A stretch of 9,387 nucleotides of DNA from Clostridia bacterium (GCA_017464985.1 JAFTXL010000110.1:1-9387), one strand, 5' to 3'; shown: positions 1-7,196, numbered from the stretch's first letter. Notes: generated by a model from the letters alone, not told the origin. Translations and numbers: made by a program.

Positions 1-5
1 CTGCC

Positions 6-83
6 GTTGCGTTTCGTACTTCTAAGTTGCAGTTACTACTTCCAAATTCATAAAATTTCAGCTGTTGCATTTACTACTTCTTA
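6..83 (+). repeat. Left-flank degenerate 20-bp direct repeats
   Basis: Three units of one short sequence family lie here: GTTGCGTTTCGTACTTCT (6-23), GTTGCAGTTACTACTTCC (26-43) and GTTGCATTTACTACTTCT (64-81). The first two are spaced exactly 20 bp apart; the third follows an 18-bp unrelated interval. A more decayed version may begin at 90 (GTTGAAG). The same family, in the same orientation, reappears beyond the transposase at 1544 and 1680-1759. The array may continue to the left of the window. Whether these are transposase-binding sites or host sequence split by the insertion cannot be settled here. Confidence 0.7.
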
Positions 84-127
84 AATATTGTTGAAGTTTT
101 ATCTAGTTTCTTTCATCATGGATTTAA

Positions 128-140
128 GCACTCTGCTTTT
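128..140 (+). repeat. Left arm of 13-bp inverted repeat
   Basis: GCACTCTGCTTTT is the exact reverse complement of 1501-1513. It lies 51 bp upstream of the transposase start. It is a candidate terminal inverted repeat of the IS30-type element. Confidence 0.55.
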
Positions 141-190
141 AAATGATCCGGGTCAACAATGGTGACAAATTTTTGAAAGGAGCATACAAC

Positions 191-1494
191 ATGAATAATC
201 ATTTAACATTAGCAGAAAGAGAAACAATTCAGGATTTATTGAAAGAAGGATATTCCTTCGGTCAGATTGCAGCAGAAATAGGAAAATGCAAAACAACAGT
301 ATCACGGGAAATTAAAGCGTACAGAAATTATGTTAATTCAAAAACAGCAGTCACATTCATGCCTAAAAATGTATGTGTACACCGTTATGAATGTGACATA
401 AAAAATGTATGCAAAAGCTCCGAATGTTTTTACAAAGCAAAAAAATGTAAAATCTGCGGAAAATGCAATGAAAAATGTGATAAATGCAAAGAAGATATCT
501 GCCCAAAACATGACAAACCGCCCTATGTGTGCAACGGCTGTGACAAAAAAGTCAGATGTCAGCTCAGCAAATACATATACAACGCAAGAAAAGCGCATGA
601 TATGTATTTGGAAAAACTCAGCATATCAAGAAGCGGAATAACATTAAGTGAAGAAGAAATCAGACGGCTTGACATGATAATCACACCCAAAATCAGAAAC
701 GGTCAATCCGTTAGAAATATTTGTATACATAACAAAGATGACATAATGCTGTCAGACAAAACCGTATACAAATATATACATGAACGGATTTTTGAAATTG
801 ATGATTTTGATTTGAGAAGAAAATTATCACGCAAAGTGAGAAAAAAACAGGCCGGACCTCAATGCAAAATTGATAAAAATGCAGAGAAGGCAGGACTTAT
901 GACGATTTTCTTAAGTTCATGGCAGAAAATCCTGACACACCTGTGGTCGAAATGGATACTGTCGAAGGAAACAAAGGCGGCAAAGTTCTATTGACACTAT
1001 TATTCAGAAACTGCAATCTGCAGCTGTATTTTTTACGTGAAGCAAATACATCAGGTTCTGTCACAAAGATATTCAATTCTCTAAGACAAAAACTGACGGC
1101 AGAAGAATTTAACATACTTTTTCCTGTAATATTAACGGACAGAGGACCTGAGTTTTCAAACCCATCCGCAATAGAAATTGACCCGTTCACAGGAATAAAA
1201 CAGACCAATATATTCTACTGCGATTCCAGGTGTTCCGAACAAAAAGCTCAATGCGAACGAAACCACGAATTTGTCAGATATTATTTTGAAAAAGGAAAAT
1301 CATTTAATATTCTTGACGAAGAAAAAACAATTCTTATGACAAACCATATCAATTCCTACGGAAGAAAGATTTTAAACGATAAAACACCGTTAGAAATATT
1401 CATCGGCATATATGGAAAAGAGATAGCCCGAAAGCTATCTCTCCAAGAAATACCTGCCGATGCCATCATTCTAAACACCGGCTTATTTAAATAA
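191..1494 (+). pseudogene. IS30-family transposase, frame-broken
   Basis: This would be a DDE transposase of about 434 residues that catalyses cut and strand transfer of its IS. The start is ATG 191, preceded by GAAAGGAG and a good spacer; an in-frame ATG at 143 lacks such a site. Residues 6-45 form an HTH_38-type helix-turn-helix (LTLAERETIQDLL through TTVSREI). Residues 62-123 hold 13 cysteines in CxxC-like spacing ending PPYVCNGC, a probable zinc-binding insert. The RNase H-like core supplies Asp256 (EMDTVEG), Asp317 (LTDRGPEF) and probably Glu356 (CERN, before YYFEKG). Frame 2 runs to a TGA at 992-994, but the conserved continuation (CREGRTYDDFLKFM) is in frame 1 from 880. Restoring one base near 877-881 reads DKN-CREGR smoothly. 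The upstream frame-1 codon 874-876 is TAA, so the shift must fall after it. A one-base deletion is the simplest reading; programmed -1 frameshifting is possible but the local sequence, T AAA AAT, is a poor slippery site. Confidence 0.88.
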
Positions 1495-1500
1495 AACAGA

Positions 1501-1513
1501 AAAAGCAGAGTGC
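1501..1513 (-). repeat. Right arm of 13-bp inverted repeat
   Basis: AAAAGCAGAGTGC is the reverse complement of 128-140 and starts 6 bp after the transposase stop codon. It is the candidate right terminal inverted repeat. Confidence 0.55.
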
Positions 1514-1543
1514 CGAAAAACTAAATACACAAACAAAACAGGT

Positions 1544-1563
1544 GTTGCATTTCGATCTATCTC
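1544..1563 (+). repeat. Isolated GTTGCATTT unit
   Basis: GTTGCATTTCGATCTATCTC is a lone member of the 20-bp repeat family, 30 bp beyond the right inverted-repeat arm. Just downstream, AAATGCACC (1574-1582) is an inverted partial copy and could pair with GGTGTTGCATTT (1541-1552) as an imperfect stem. Confidence 0.5.
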
Positions 1564-1638
1564 AAAATGAAAAAAATGCACCACTTACGGTTGTCATGCC
1601 TTTTTTATCTGTTTTGATTAAAGATTATCAAAAAAACA

Positions 1639-1691
1639 GCAAAATGCAATACTAAATTTATCTTTTTTTGAAAATATCTGTTGCATTTTGC
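1639..1691. repeat. 11-bp inverted repeat in the right flank
   Basis: GCAAAATGCAA (1639-1649) and TTGCATTTTGC (1681-1691) are exact reverse complements separated by 31 bases. The right arm is part of the first tandem GTTGCATTT unit, so the left arm is an opposite-orientation copy of the repeat core. It could fold as a long-loop hairpin or give a binding protein two opposed sites. No run of T follows, so it does not look like a terminator. Confidence 0.45.
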
Positions 1692-1759
1692 ACTTCCATG
1701 TTGCATTTACTTCTTCCATGTTGCGTTTCGCTTTTCGGTGTTGCATTTCGGATTTCAAT
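1680..1759 (+). repeat. Four tandem 20-bp repeats
   Basis: Four contiguous degenerate units begin at 1680, 1700, 1720 and 1740, exactly 20 bp apart. Each starts GTTGC[AG]TTT. The second, GTTGCATTTACTTCTTCCAT, is close to the consensus; the fourth decays at its 3' end. The 20-bp period is close to two helical turns, so equivalent bases face the same side of the DNA, as in iterons or repeated operator sites. The array ends 10 bp before the -35 box at 1770. The whole stretch 1495-1851 contains no gene: it holds the right IS arm, these repeats and the promoter of the next operon. Confidence 0.8.
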
Positions 1760-1769
1760 TAAGCCAAAA

Positions 1770-1798
1770 TTGATTTTCGGAATATGGTATGCTATATT
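1770..1798 (+). promoter_or_regulatory. Sigma-A promoter of the HD operon
   Basis: TTGATT (1770-1775) is followed after 17 bp by TATATT (1793-1798), with an extended -10 TGC directly before it. Spacing and hexamers are near the sigma-A consensus. Transcription would start near 1805, giving a leader of about 45 bases before the TTG start at 1852. It lies immediately downstream of the 20-bp repeat array. Confidence 0.7.
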
Positions 1799-1837
1799 GT
1801 CTGCGTAAGAATTTTATTTATACAAAAAAATTTCTGT

Positions 1838-1843
1838 AAGGAG
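1838..1843 (+). promoter_or_regulatory. Ribosome binding site that sets a TTG start
   Basis: AAGGAG lies 8 bases upstream of TTG 1852. An in-frame GTG at 1843 begins on the last base of this site and therefore cannot be the start it serves, so TTG 1852 is preferred. Confidence 0.75.
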
Positions 1844-1851
1844 TGTCCCGA

Positions 1852-2508
1852 TTGAGATACAAGGATTTGATAAAAAATGAAGAGATACGCACATATATTA
1901 TAAAAGCGGACGAGTCCCTTGCTGCACTTGGATTTACAGAGCACAGTTTTGCGCATGTATATAAAGTGGCGGAAACATCGGGATGGATATTAGAAACACT
2001 TGGATACAGCGAACATGACGTGGAAATTGCGAAAATTGCATCGTATCTGCATGATATAGGAAATCTTGTAAACCGCGTTGACCATTCGCAAAGCGGAGCG
2101 ATAATTGCGTTCCGTTTTCTTTCGCATACGGATATGCCTGCGGAAGATATTGCAACCATTGTAACTGCAATAGGCAACCATGACGAGGGTACAGGTATTC
2201 CTGTAAATGCGGTTGCGGCGGCAATTATTCTGGCGGATAAATCAGATGTAAGACGAAGCCGGGTAAGAAATCAGGATATTGCTAAATTTGATATACACGA
2301 CCGTGTTAATTATTCGGTTATATACTCAGAACTGAAGATAAACGAAGAAAAAACGGCGATTACTCTTTCTTTGGAGATAGATACTGAATTCGGCTCAATA
2401 ATGGATTACTTTGAAATATTTTTGGTTCGTATGGCAATGTGCAAAAGAGCCGCAGAGGCATTAAATCTGAAATTTAAGCTTGTAATAAACGGAGACAGAA
2501 TGGGATAA
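1852..2508 (+). CDS. HD-domain phosphohydrolase-like protein
   Basis: A cytoplasmic protein of 218 residues, starting at TTG 1852 behind AAGGAG. It has a metal-binding HD-domain signature: His35 (FAHVYKVA), the His67-Asp68 pair (YLHDIGN), His78 and His111 (GNHDEG) as further candidate ligands, and the closing Asp130 (LADKSD). HD proteins are metal-dependent phosphohydrolases acting on nucleotides, cyclic nucleotides or phosphate esters; the substrate cannot be inferred here. No signal peptide, membrane segment or second domain is visible. It is first in an operon: only one base separates its TAA from the next ATG, which suggests translational coupling. Single-domain HD proteins of this size are common in Clostridia and often unstudied. 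Confidence is high for the fold and low for the biochemical role. Confidence 0.9.
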   Translation: MRYKDLIKNEEIRTYIIKADESLAALGFTEHSFAHVYKVAETSGWILETLGYSEHDVEIAKIASYLHDIGNLVNRVDHSQSGAIIAFRFLSHTDMPAEDIATIVTAIGNHDEGTGIPVNAVAAAIILADKSDVRRSRVRNQDIAKFDIHDRVNYSVIYSELKINEEKTAITLSLEIDTEFGSIMDYFEIFLVRMAMCKRAAEALNLKFKLVINGDRMG

Positions 2509-2509
2509 A

Positions 2510-2722
2510 ATGGCATACGGCGATAATAAAAATCAGACAGAAACAAAATACGGCAGCTGTGAAAACTGTACCTATTATATATATGACGAAGAATATGAAG
2601 ACTATATGTGCTATGTAAATATGGACGAAGATGAGATTTGCCAATTTATGTATCATTCCGCGCGCGGATGCCCTTATTTTAGACTGTACGATGAGTATGG
2701 CACCGTCAGAAAGCAGAATTAG
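2510..2722 (+). CDS. Small Cys-containing acidic protein, DUF6472-like
   Basis: A 70-residue protein starting one base after the HD gene stop. The only purine-rich site (GGAG, 2491-2494) is about 15 bases upstream, longer than ideal, so coupling to the upstream gene is likely. The sequence has CENCTYY near residue 18, then an acidic, Tyr-rich stretch (YDEEYEDYMCYVNMDEDE), then CPYFRLYDEY and a basic end, VRKQN. Four cysteines (a CxxC pair plus two more) could hold a small metal site. This pattern matches my recollection of the clostridial family DUF6472, whose function is unknown. It has no signal peptide and is probably cytoplasmic. It is a real gene rather than a chance frame, given the tight spacing on both sides and the ordered Cys/acidic pattern. 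Confidence 0.82.
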   Translation: MAYGDNKNQTETKYGSCENCTYYIYDEEYEDYMCYVNMDEDEICQFMYHSARGCPYFRLYDEYGTVRKQN

Positions 2723-2740
2723 TCGAGGGAGGATATCACT

Positions 2741-3721
2741 GTGAAAAAGAAAATTATAATATCAATCTGTTTAATCGCTGCGTTGGTGTCGGTGCTTTGC
2801 TCGTGCACGTTGCCGGAAAGTCTTACAAATTATAATTACAGTACGCCGAGGCCGACGGCCACGACACCGCCGAATATAGAAATTGAAGAGCTGGAGATGG
2901 TTTCTGTAATACGCGGCAATTATATTTCCGAGGAAATAGTTGAGGGATTTAGCTGTACAGTATATGAAAACGGAGTTCAGATTGACGGTATTACAGAGGA
3001 AAATACAAGCACTGCGGTTGTAATTCCGGAAAAGCTTTTAGGGTACACGGTTATCGGTATCGGCAAGGAGGCTTTTTATAATAATACCGCATTGCAAACG
3101 GTTGAGCTTCCTTTGTCTTTGAAATATATAGATACAGCGGCTTTTTGTTATTGTACAAATCTGGAAATAAATACTTTGCCTGATGGTTTGGTTTATGTAG
3201 GAAGCCGTGCTTTTAACTTCTGTGAAAGCATAGTTGAAATGGACTTTCCGGATGGTGTTACGTACATAGGAGAACATGTGCTTTCGTCAACCAATGTCGC
3301 AAATATTGATATACCTTTGAGTATGGATTATGTTCCGGTCGGTTTGTATTATAATACAAAAATTTCAGATGTTAAAATTCCGGAGCACGTTACAAGAATA
3401 GATGCGAGCGCATTTGCGAACTGTTCTCTTGTGGAAAAACTTGTTATTACATCCAATGTGATTGAAATGAATGACAGAGCATTTGCCTATAATCATAATT
3501 TAACGACAATAGTAATAGAAGAAGGACTTACAGCGCTTTCATACGGTGTGTTTGCGGGATGTTTAAAACTTGAGAGCATTACAATTCCGGAGAGCGTTGT
3601 GTCTGTAGGTAATGGTTCTTTTCTTGAGTGCGATGATGAGTTTGTAATTATAGGAAAAGAAGGTTCAAGAGCAGAAGAGTTTGCTTTAGAACAGAAATAT
3701 GAATTTATTGTTATGGAATAA
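2741..3721 (+). CDS. Leucine-rich-repeat (BspA-like) lipoprotein
   Basis: A 326-residue surface lipoprotein. The start is GTG 2741, 8 bases after AGGGAGG (2726-2732). Residues 1-22 form a lipoprotein signal: MKKK, a hydrophobic core, then the lipobox LCSC with Cys22 as the lipidated residue. A short Pro/Thr linker (about 34-45, TPRPTATTPP) would extend the protein from the membrane. From about residue 70 to 310 there are repeats of some 23 residues of LRR_5 type, such as IGKEAFYNNTALQTVELP and YGVFAGCLKLESITIPESV. These mediate binding to proteins or host surfaces in BspA-like proteins; the ligand here is unknown. It is last in the HD/DUF6472 operon, 18 bases after the previous stop. No obvious terminator follows; the next gene's promoter starts about 15 bases beyond its stop. 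Confidence 0.9.
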   Translation: MKKKIIISICLIAALVSVLCSCTLPESLTNYNYSTPRPTATTPPNIEIEELEMVSVIRGNYISEEIVEGFSCTVYENGVQIDGITEENTSTAVVIPEKLLGYTVIGIGKEAFYNNTALQTVELPLSLKYIDTAAFCYCTNLEINTLPDGLVYVGSRAFNFCESIVEMDFPDGVTYIGEHVLSSTNVANIDIPLSMDYVPVGLYYNTKISDVKIPEHVTRIDASAFANCSLVEKLVITSNVIEMNDRAFAYNHNLTTIVIEEGLTALSYGVFAGCLKLESITIPESVVSVGNGSFLECDDEFVIIGKEGSRAEEFALEQKYEFIVME

Positions 3722-3734
3722 CATTTGTTAGTTT

Positions 3735-3751
3735 TTTGTGATATAATTGCA
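3735..3751 (+). promoter_or_regulatory. Extended -10 promoter of the ABC transporter
   Basis: TTTGTGATATAATTGCA contains a perfect TATAAT (3742-3747) with an extended -10 TGA. No good -35 exists at 17 bp spacing (TTGTTA at 3725 is only 11 bp away). The same 17 bases occur at 8208-8224 before the glycosyltransferase. The start would be near 3754, about 32 bases before ATG 3786. Confidence 0.6.
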
Positions 3752-3785
3752 AACCGTAATTATATATATGGAAAGGTTTAATAAA

Positions 3786-6700
3786 ATGCTGCAACTTAAA
3801 AATATATTAAAAGATTATTCTTCGGGTGACAGCCTTGTACATGCGCTTAAGGGCGTGAGCATCGAGTTCAGAAAATCTGAGTTTGTTGCAATACTCGGTC
3901 AGTCCGGATGCGGAAAGACAACGATGCTTAATATTATCGGCGGTCTTGACAGATATACAGACGGAGATTTAATTATAAATAAAAAGTCTACAAAAGAATA
4001 CAAAGACGCTGATTGGGATACATACAGAAATCATTCTGTCGGTTTTATTTTTCAAAGCTACAATCTCATTCCTCACCAGTCTGTACTTGCAAATGTTGAG
4101 CTTGCACTCACATTATCGGGTGTGCCTAAGGCTGAAAGAAAAAGAAGGGCTGTTGAAGCTCTTGAGAAAGTCGGACTCGGCGACCAGATTCATAAAAAGC
4201 CTAACCAAATGTCTGGAGGTCAGATTCAGAGAGTTGCAATTGCGCGTGCTCTTGTAAATGATCCCGATATTCTTTTGGCGGACGAGCCTACCGGCGCACT
4301 TGACTCTGAGACAAGCATTCAGATTATGGATATTTTAAAGAGCATATCTGATGAAAAGCTTATTATCATGGTTACTCATAATCCGGAGCTTGCTGAGCAG
4401 TATGCGTCACGAACTGTGCGTTTGCTTGACGGAAATGTTGTAAGCGACTCAAATCCGTATGATTCGTCGGTTGAAGAGAAGCCGGAATCCGATGTTTCAG
4501 ATGCATCCGATAACAAGAAAAAGATAAAGAAAGAAAAAAAGGTAAAAAAAGAGAAAAAGCCGTCCATGTCTTTCTTTACAGCGCTGTCTCTGTCTTTAAA
4601 CAACCTTATGACTAAAAAAGGCAGAACATTTCTTACTTCATTTGCGGGAAGTATAGGAATTATCGGTATTGCGCTTATTCTTGCTCTTTCAACCGGTATA
4701 CAGACATATATAAACGATGTGCAGGAGGAAACACTTTCTTCTTATCCTATATCAATTTACACTCATGAGACAGATCTTTCCGGGCTTCTGACAAGTTTTG
4801 CGGACAGTGATAGCGCAAATGCTCATGAAAAAGATGCTGTGTACTCAAATACTATGGTGTACCAGTTTATGAATGCTCTTAATGAGGAAACCACGGAAAA
4901 TAATCTTAAAGATTTTAAAGTGTTTCTTGATAAAGAGATGGAAAAAAGCATAAGCACGACAGAGCTTTACGATTACGCTAAAGCAATAGAATATTCATAT
5001 GATGTTCCGATAAATGCGTATACAACTGACAGCAGCGGAAAATACGTTAAAGCGGATTTTATGGGAATGTTTGAAGAAATGGTATCGGTCATGACTCAGT
5101 CAGCAGATTCGGCGGAGTCAGCAGGTACGGCGTCATCCATGACATCGCTCATGGGAAGTTCCTCATCATCTACAATGAAAATTTGGTCTGAAATACTTCC
5201 CGGTGAAAACGGAGATCTTGTAAGTGATATGATTTCCGACCAGTATGATTTGGTATACGGTTCATGGCCGACTTCTGCAAACGAAGTAGTTCTTATCCTT
5301 ACTCAGAACAATGAAGTGTCTGATTTTACGCTGTATTCTTTGGGATTAAAAGATATGGCAGACATGATGGCAATAATGGAAAGTGCCTCAAAGGGTGAGC
5401 AGGTTAATACGGAAATTGAAAGCTGGAGCTATAAGGAGATATGTGATATCCGTTTCAAACTTATCACGAATAGCGATTATTACTCTGATACAGATAAAGA
5501 CGGCGTATGGACGGAATATGACGAAGAAACTCTTCAGAATGTTATTATAAAGAACAGTCCTATGGAGCTGAAAATCTCAGGTATAATACGTCCGAAAGAA
5601 GATGCTAATTTTGCGATTATGACAGGTTCGCTTGGCTATACCCGTGAACTTACAGAGTATATAATAGATAAAACAAACAGTAGTGACATCGTAAAAGCTC
5701 AGCAGGATTCCGCAAATGAAAACTTTGATGTATTTACAGGAAATCCGTTCTACATTTCAAAGGATATGACTGATGCGGAAAAGGTTGAGGAATTTAAAGC
5801 ATATTGTGCTTCACTCAGCAGTGATGCTAAAAAAACATTGTACGGTGAGATGATTTCTGCTCTGACTGATGAAGAACTTGAAGCAGCGGTAAATGCGGAG
5901 ATGTCAAAGTACACAACACGTGAGGAAAAAGAAGCAGCGCTTATACAGGGTTATGTTGCTGCTACAGGAATGGATGCCGAAGTTATAAGCGGTATGATAG
6001 ATTTTTCTTCGTATGACGATGCCCAGATTGATTCTACATTGCGTGAAGCTATTGTAATGATAATTGAATCGCAAACAAACGGCGATGCTATTATAGAGGA
6101 AATTATAACTACTCCGAGTCAGGAGGAGATTGACGCAGTTATAGCTGAGCAGATTGAAGCCGTCAGACAGATGGGAAATTTGCCGGATAATACACCGGAA
6201 GATGTATTGACTTTGACATGGATTGCTTATTCGTACAGTCAGGCGGTCGGACTCCCTTCTGATGTACTGTATGAATATCTTGCGACTCTTTCTGCTGAGG
6301 AGATAGATACGATTGCGAATAAAATTGCTGCCGAATATTATGATGCTGCAGGCTTGTACGAGGAAACTGCGGAAAGTAAAATAAATGCTTCTTTTGAAGA
6401 ATATATCAGCTCGCTCACTGAGCAGGAACTTGAGGAGGCTTACGATAATTATATCGGAATGTCGGAGTCTACTTTAGAGGATAATCTTGTAAAGCTCGGT
6501 GTTGCGGATGTATCAAATCCGTCTGCTATAAATATATATGCAGCGACATTTGAGGCAAAAGACCAGATTGCGGATATTATTGACGGATATAATAAAGGAA
6601 CAACAGAAGAGAATGAAATAAAGTATACCGACTATGTTGCAATACTTATGTCGTCGATATCAACTGTTATAAATGCTATCTCTTATGTACTCATCGCATT

Positions 6701-7082
6701 TGTATCTATTTCACTTGTTGTATCATCTATAATGATAGGCATCATAACTTATATTTCTGTTCTTGAAAGAACAAAAGAAATCGGTATTCTGAGGTCTATC
6801 GGCGCATCTAAAAAAGATGTCTCCCGTGTGTTCAATGCTGAAACTGTTATCGAGGGATTTGCGTCCGGTATGATAGGAATAATTTTCACACTGCTTTTAT
6901 GTATACCGATAAATATTATAATACAGGCACTTACCAATATTGATAATATAAAGGCTCATCTTCCTGTAGCTGGAGCGGTTGCGCTTGTTATTATCAGTAT
7001 GGTTCTTACTGTGGTCGCAGGTCTTTTCCCGGCAAAAGTTGCTGCAAAGAAAGATCCGGTGGAAGCTCTCAGAAGCGAGTAA
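3786..7082 (+). CDS. MacB-like ABC ATPase-permease fusion
   Basis: A 1098-residue membrane protein joining ATPase and permease, likely a homodimeric exporter or mechanotransmission-type transporter; substrate unknown. ATG 3786 follows GGAAAGG (3770-3776); earlier in-frame starts (TTG 3747, ATG 3768) overlap the promoter or lack a site. ATPase: Walker A GQSGCGKT (38-45), Q-loop Gln90, signature SGGQ (143-146), Walker B ILLADE (162-167, catalytic Glu167) and switch His198, all intact. A lysine-rich linker (244-258) precedes TM1 (about 282-304). An extracytoplasmic domain of roughly 650 residues follows, including a Ser/Ala-rich stretch near 438-465, an EF-hand-like loop DTDKDGVWTEYD (568-579) and a long helical region with recurring LT.EEL-type motifs. 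FtsX-like TM2-TM4 lie near 960-990, 1024-1048 and 1060-1080, with the ERTKEIGILRSIGAS coupling segment at 994-1008. It is monocistronic, with its own promoter and a downstream hairpin. MacB/FtsX-class membership is confident. Confidence 0.93.
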   Translation: MLQLKNILKDYSSGDSLVHALKGVSIEFRKSEFVAILGQSGCGKTTMLNIIGGLDRYTDGDLIINKKSTKEYKDADWDTYRNHSVGFIFQSYNLIPHQSVLANVELALTLSGVPKAERKRRAVEALEKVGLGDQIHKKPNQMSGGQIQRVAIARALVNDPDILLADEPTGALDSETSIQIMDILKSISDEKLIIMVTHNPELAEQYASRTVRLLDGNVVSDSNPYDSSVEEKPESDVSDASDNKKKIKKEKKVKKEKKPSMSFFTALSLSLNNLMTKKGRTFLTSFAGSIGIIGIALILALSTGIQTYINDVQEETLSSYPISIYTHETDLSGLLTSFADSDSANAHEKDAVYSNTMVYQFMNALNEETTENNLKDFKVFLDKEMEKSISTTELYDYAKAIEYSYDVPINAYTTDSSGKYVKADFMGMFEEMVSVMTQSADSAESAGTASSMTSLMGSSSSSTMKIWSEILPGENGDLVSDMISDQYDLVYGSWPTSANEVVLILTQNNEVSDFTLYSLGLKDMADMMAIMESASKGEQVNTEIESWSYKEICDIRFKLITNSDYYSDTDKDGVWTEYDEETLQNVIIKNSPMELKISGIIRPKEDANFAIMTGSLGYTRELTEYIIDKTNSSDIVKAQQDSANENFDVFTGNPFYISKDMTDAEKVEEFKAYCASLSSDAKKTLYGEMISALTDEELEAAVNAEMSKYTTREEKEAALIQGYVAATGMDAEVISGMIDFSSYDDAQIDSTLREAIVMIIESQTNGDAIIEEIITTPSQEEIDAVIAEQIEAVRQMGNLPDNTPEDVLTLTWIAYSYSQAVGLPSDVLYEYLATLSAEEIDTIANKIAAEYYDAAGLYEETAESKINASFEEYISSLTEQELEEAYDNYIGMSESTLEDNLVKLGVADVSNPSAINIYAATFEAKDQIADIIDGYNKGTTEENEIKYTDYVAILMSSISTVINAISYVLIAFVSISLVVSSIMIGIITYISVLERTKEIGILRSIGASKKDVSRVFNAETVIEGFASGMIGIIFTLLLCIPINIIIQALTNIDNIKAHLPVAGAVALVIISMVLTVVAGLFPAKVAAKKDPVEALRSE

Positions 7083-7113
7083 TCAGAATAAAAGAAAATT
7101 TGAAAATCAGATT

Positions 7114-7157
7114 AATGAGACGCATCAAAACAGAGAAATGTTTTGATGCGTCTCATT
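7114..7157 (+). terminator. Hairpin terminator after the ABC transporter
   Basis: AATGAGACGCATCAAAACA (7114-7132) pairs perfectly over 19 bp with 7139-7157 around a 6-base loop (GAGAAA). The stem is followed by only a short T run (four T's, two of them in the stem), so termination may be modest. It lies 31 bases after the stop codon and ahead of the spoIIID promoter region. Confidence 0.7.
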
Positions 7158-7196
7158 TTGCACTACTGTCCTGATATATTCGCTTCTTGAATCAGG

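Larger units (their letters stand above)
128..1513 (+). mobile_element. IS30-family insertion sequence, probable core
   Basis: A 13-bp perfect inverted repeat, GCACTCTGCTTTT, at 128-140 and as its reverse complement at 1501-1513, brackets a transposase gene whose stop codon is only 6 bp from the right arm. The resulting 1386-bp element fits an IS carrying a transposase of about 434 residues. Bases just outside the arms (TTAA on the left, CGAA on the right) show no target duplication, so the true ends may lie further out, perhaps including the flanking GTTGCATTT repeats. The coding strand is rich in AAA and ATA codons, unlike the downstream genes, which fits acquisition by transfer. The family assignment is firm; the exact boundaries are not. 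Confidence 0.6.

Noticed and set aside
338..598. Antisense open frame opposite the transposase cysteine region
   Set aside because: It is a shadow of the clear transposase coding frame, with a composition set by the opposite strand and no ribosome site or family resemblance.
841..847. Classical A AAA AAA slippery heptamer in the correct phase within the transposase
   Set aside because: A -1 slip here would enter frame 1 and meet TGA at 871-873, before the catalytic core, so it cannot make the full transposase.
1600..1640. Terminator-like inverted sequence CTGTTTTGAT...ATCAAAAAAACAG
   Set aside because: The arms differ by three extra A residues, the stem is nearly all A/T and no T run follows, so it is not a convincing terminator.
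1680..1759. Possible CRISPR array
   Set aside because: The units are 20 bp, directly abutting, degenerate and without unique spacers, and no cas genes are near.
1818..2177. Antisense open frames opposite the HD gene
   Set aside because: They mirror the HD-domain frame, which has an intact metal-ligand pattern and a good ribosome site.
3747..3785. Longer ABC transporter start at TTG 3747 or ATG 3768
   Set aside because: TTG 3747 starts inside the -10 box, and neither has a suitable ribosome site, while ATG 3786 follows GGAAAGG and begins with the family's usual N-terminus.
4513..4563. Lysine/A-rich stretch as a frameshift or sequencing error site
   Set aside because: The frame continues intact into TM1 and the FtsX-like permease; charged linkers between ATPase and permease are expected in such fusions.
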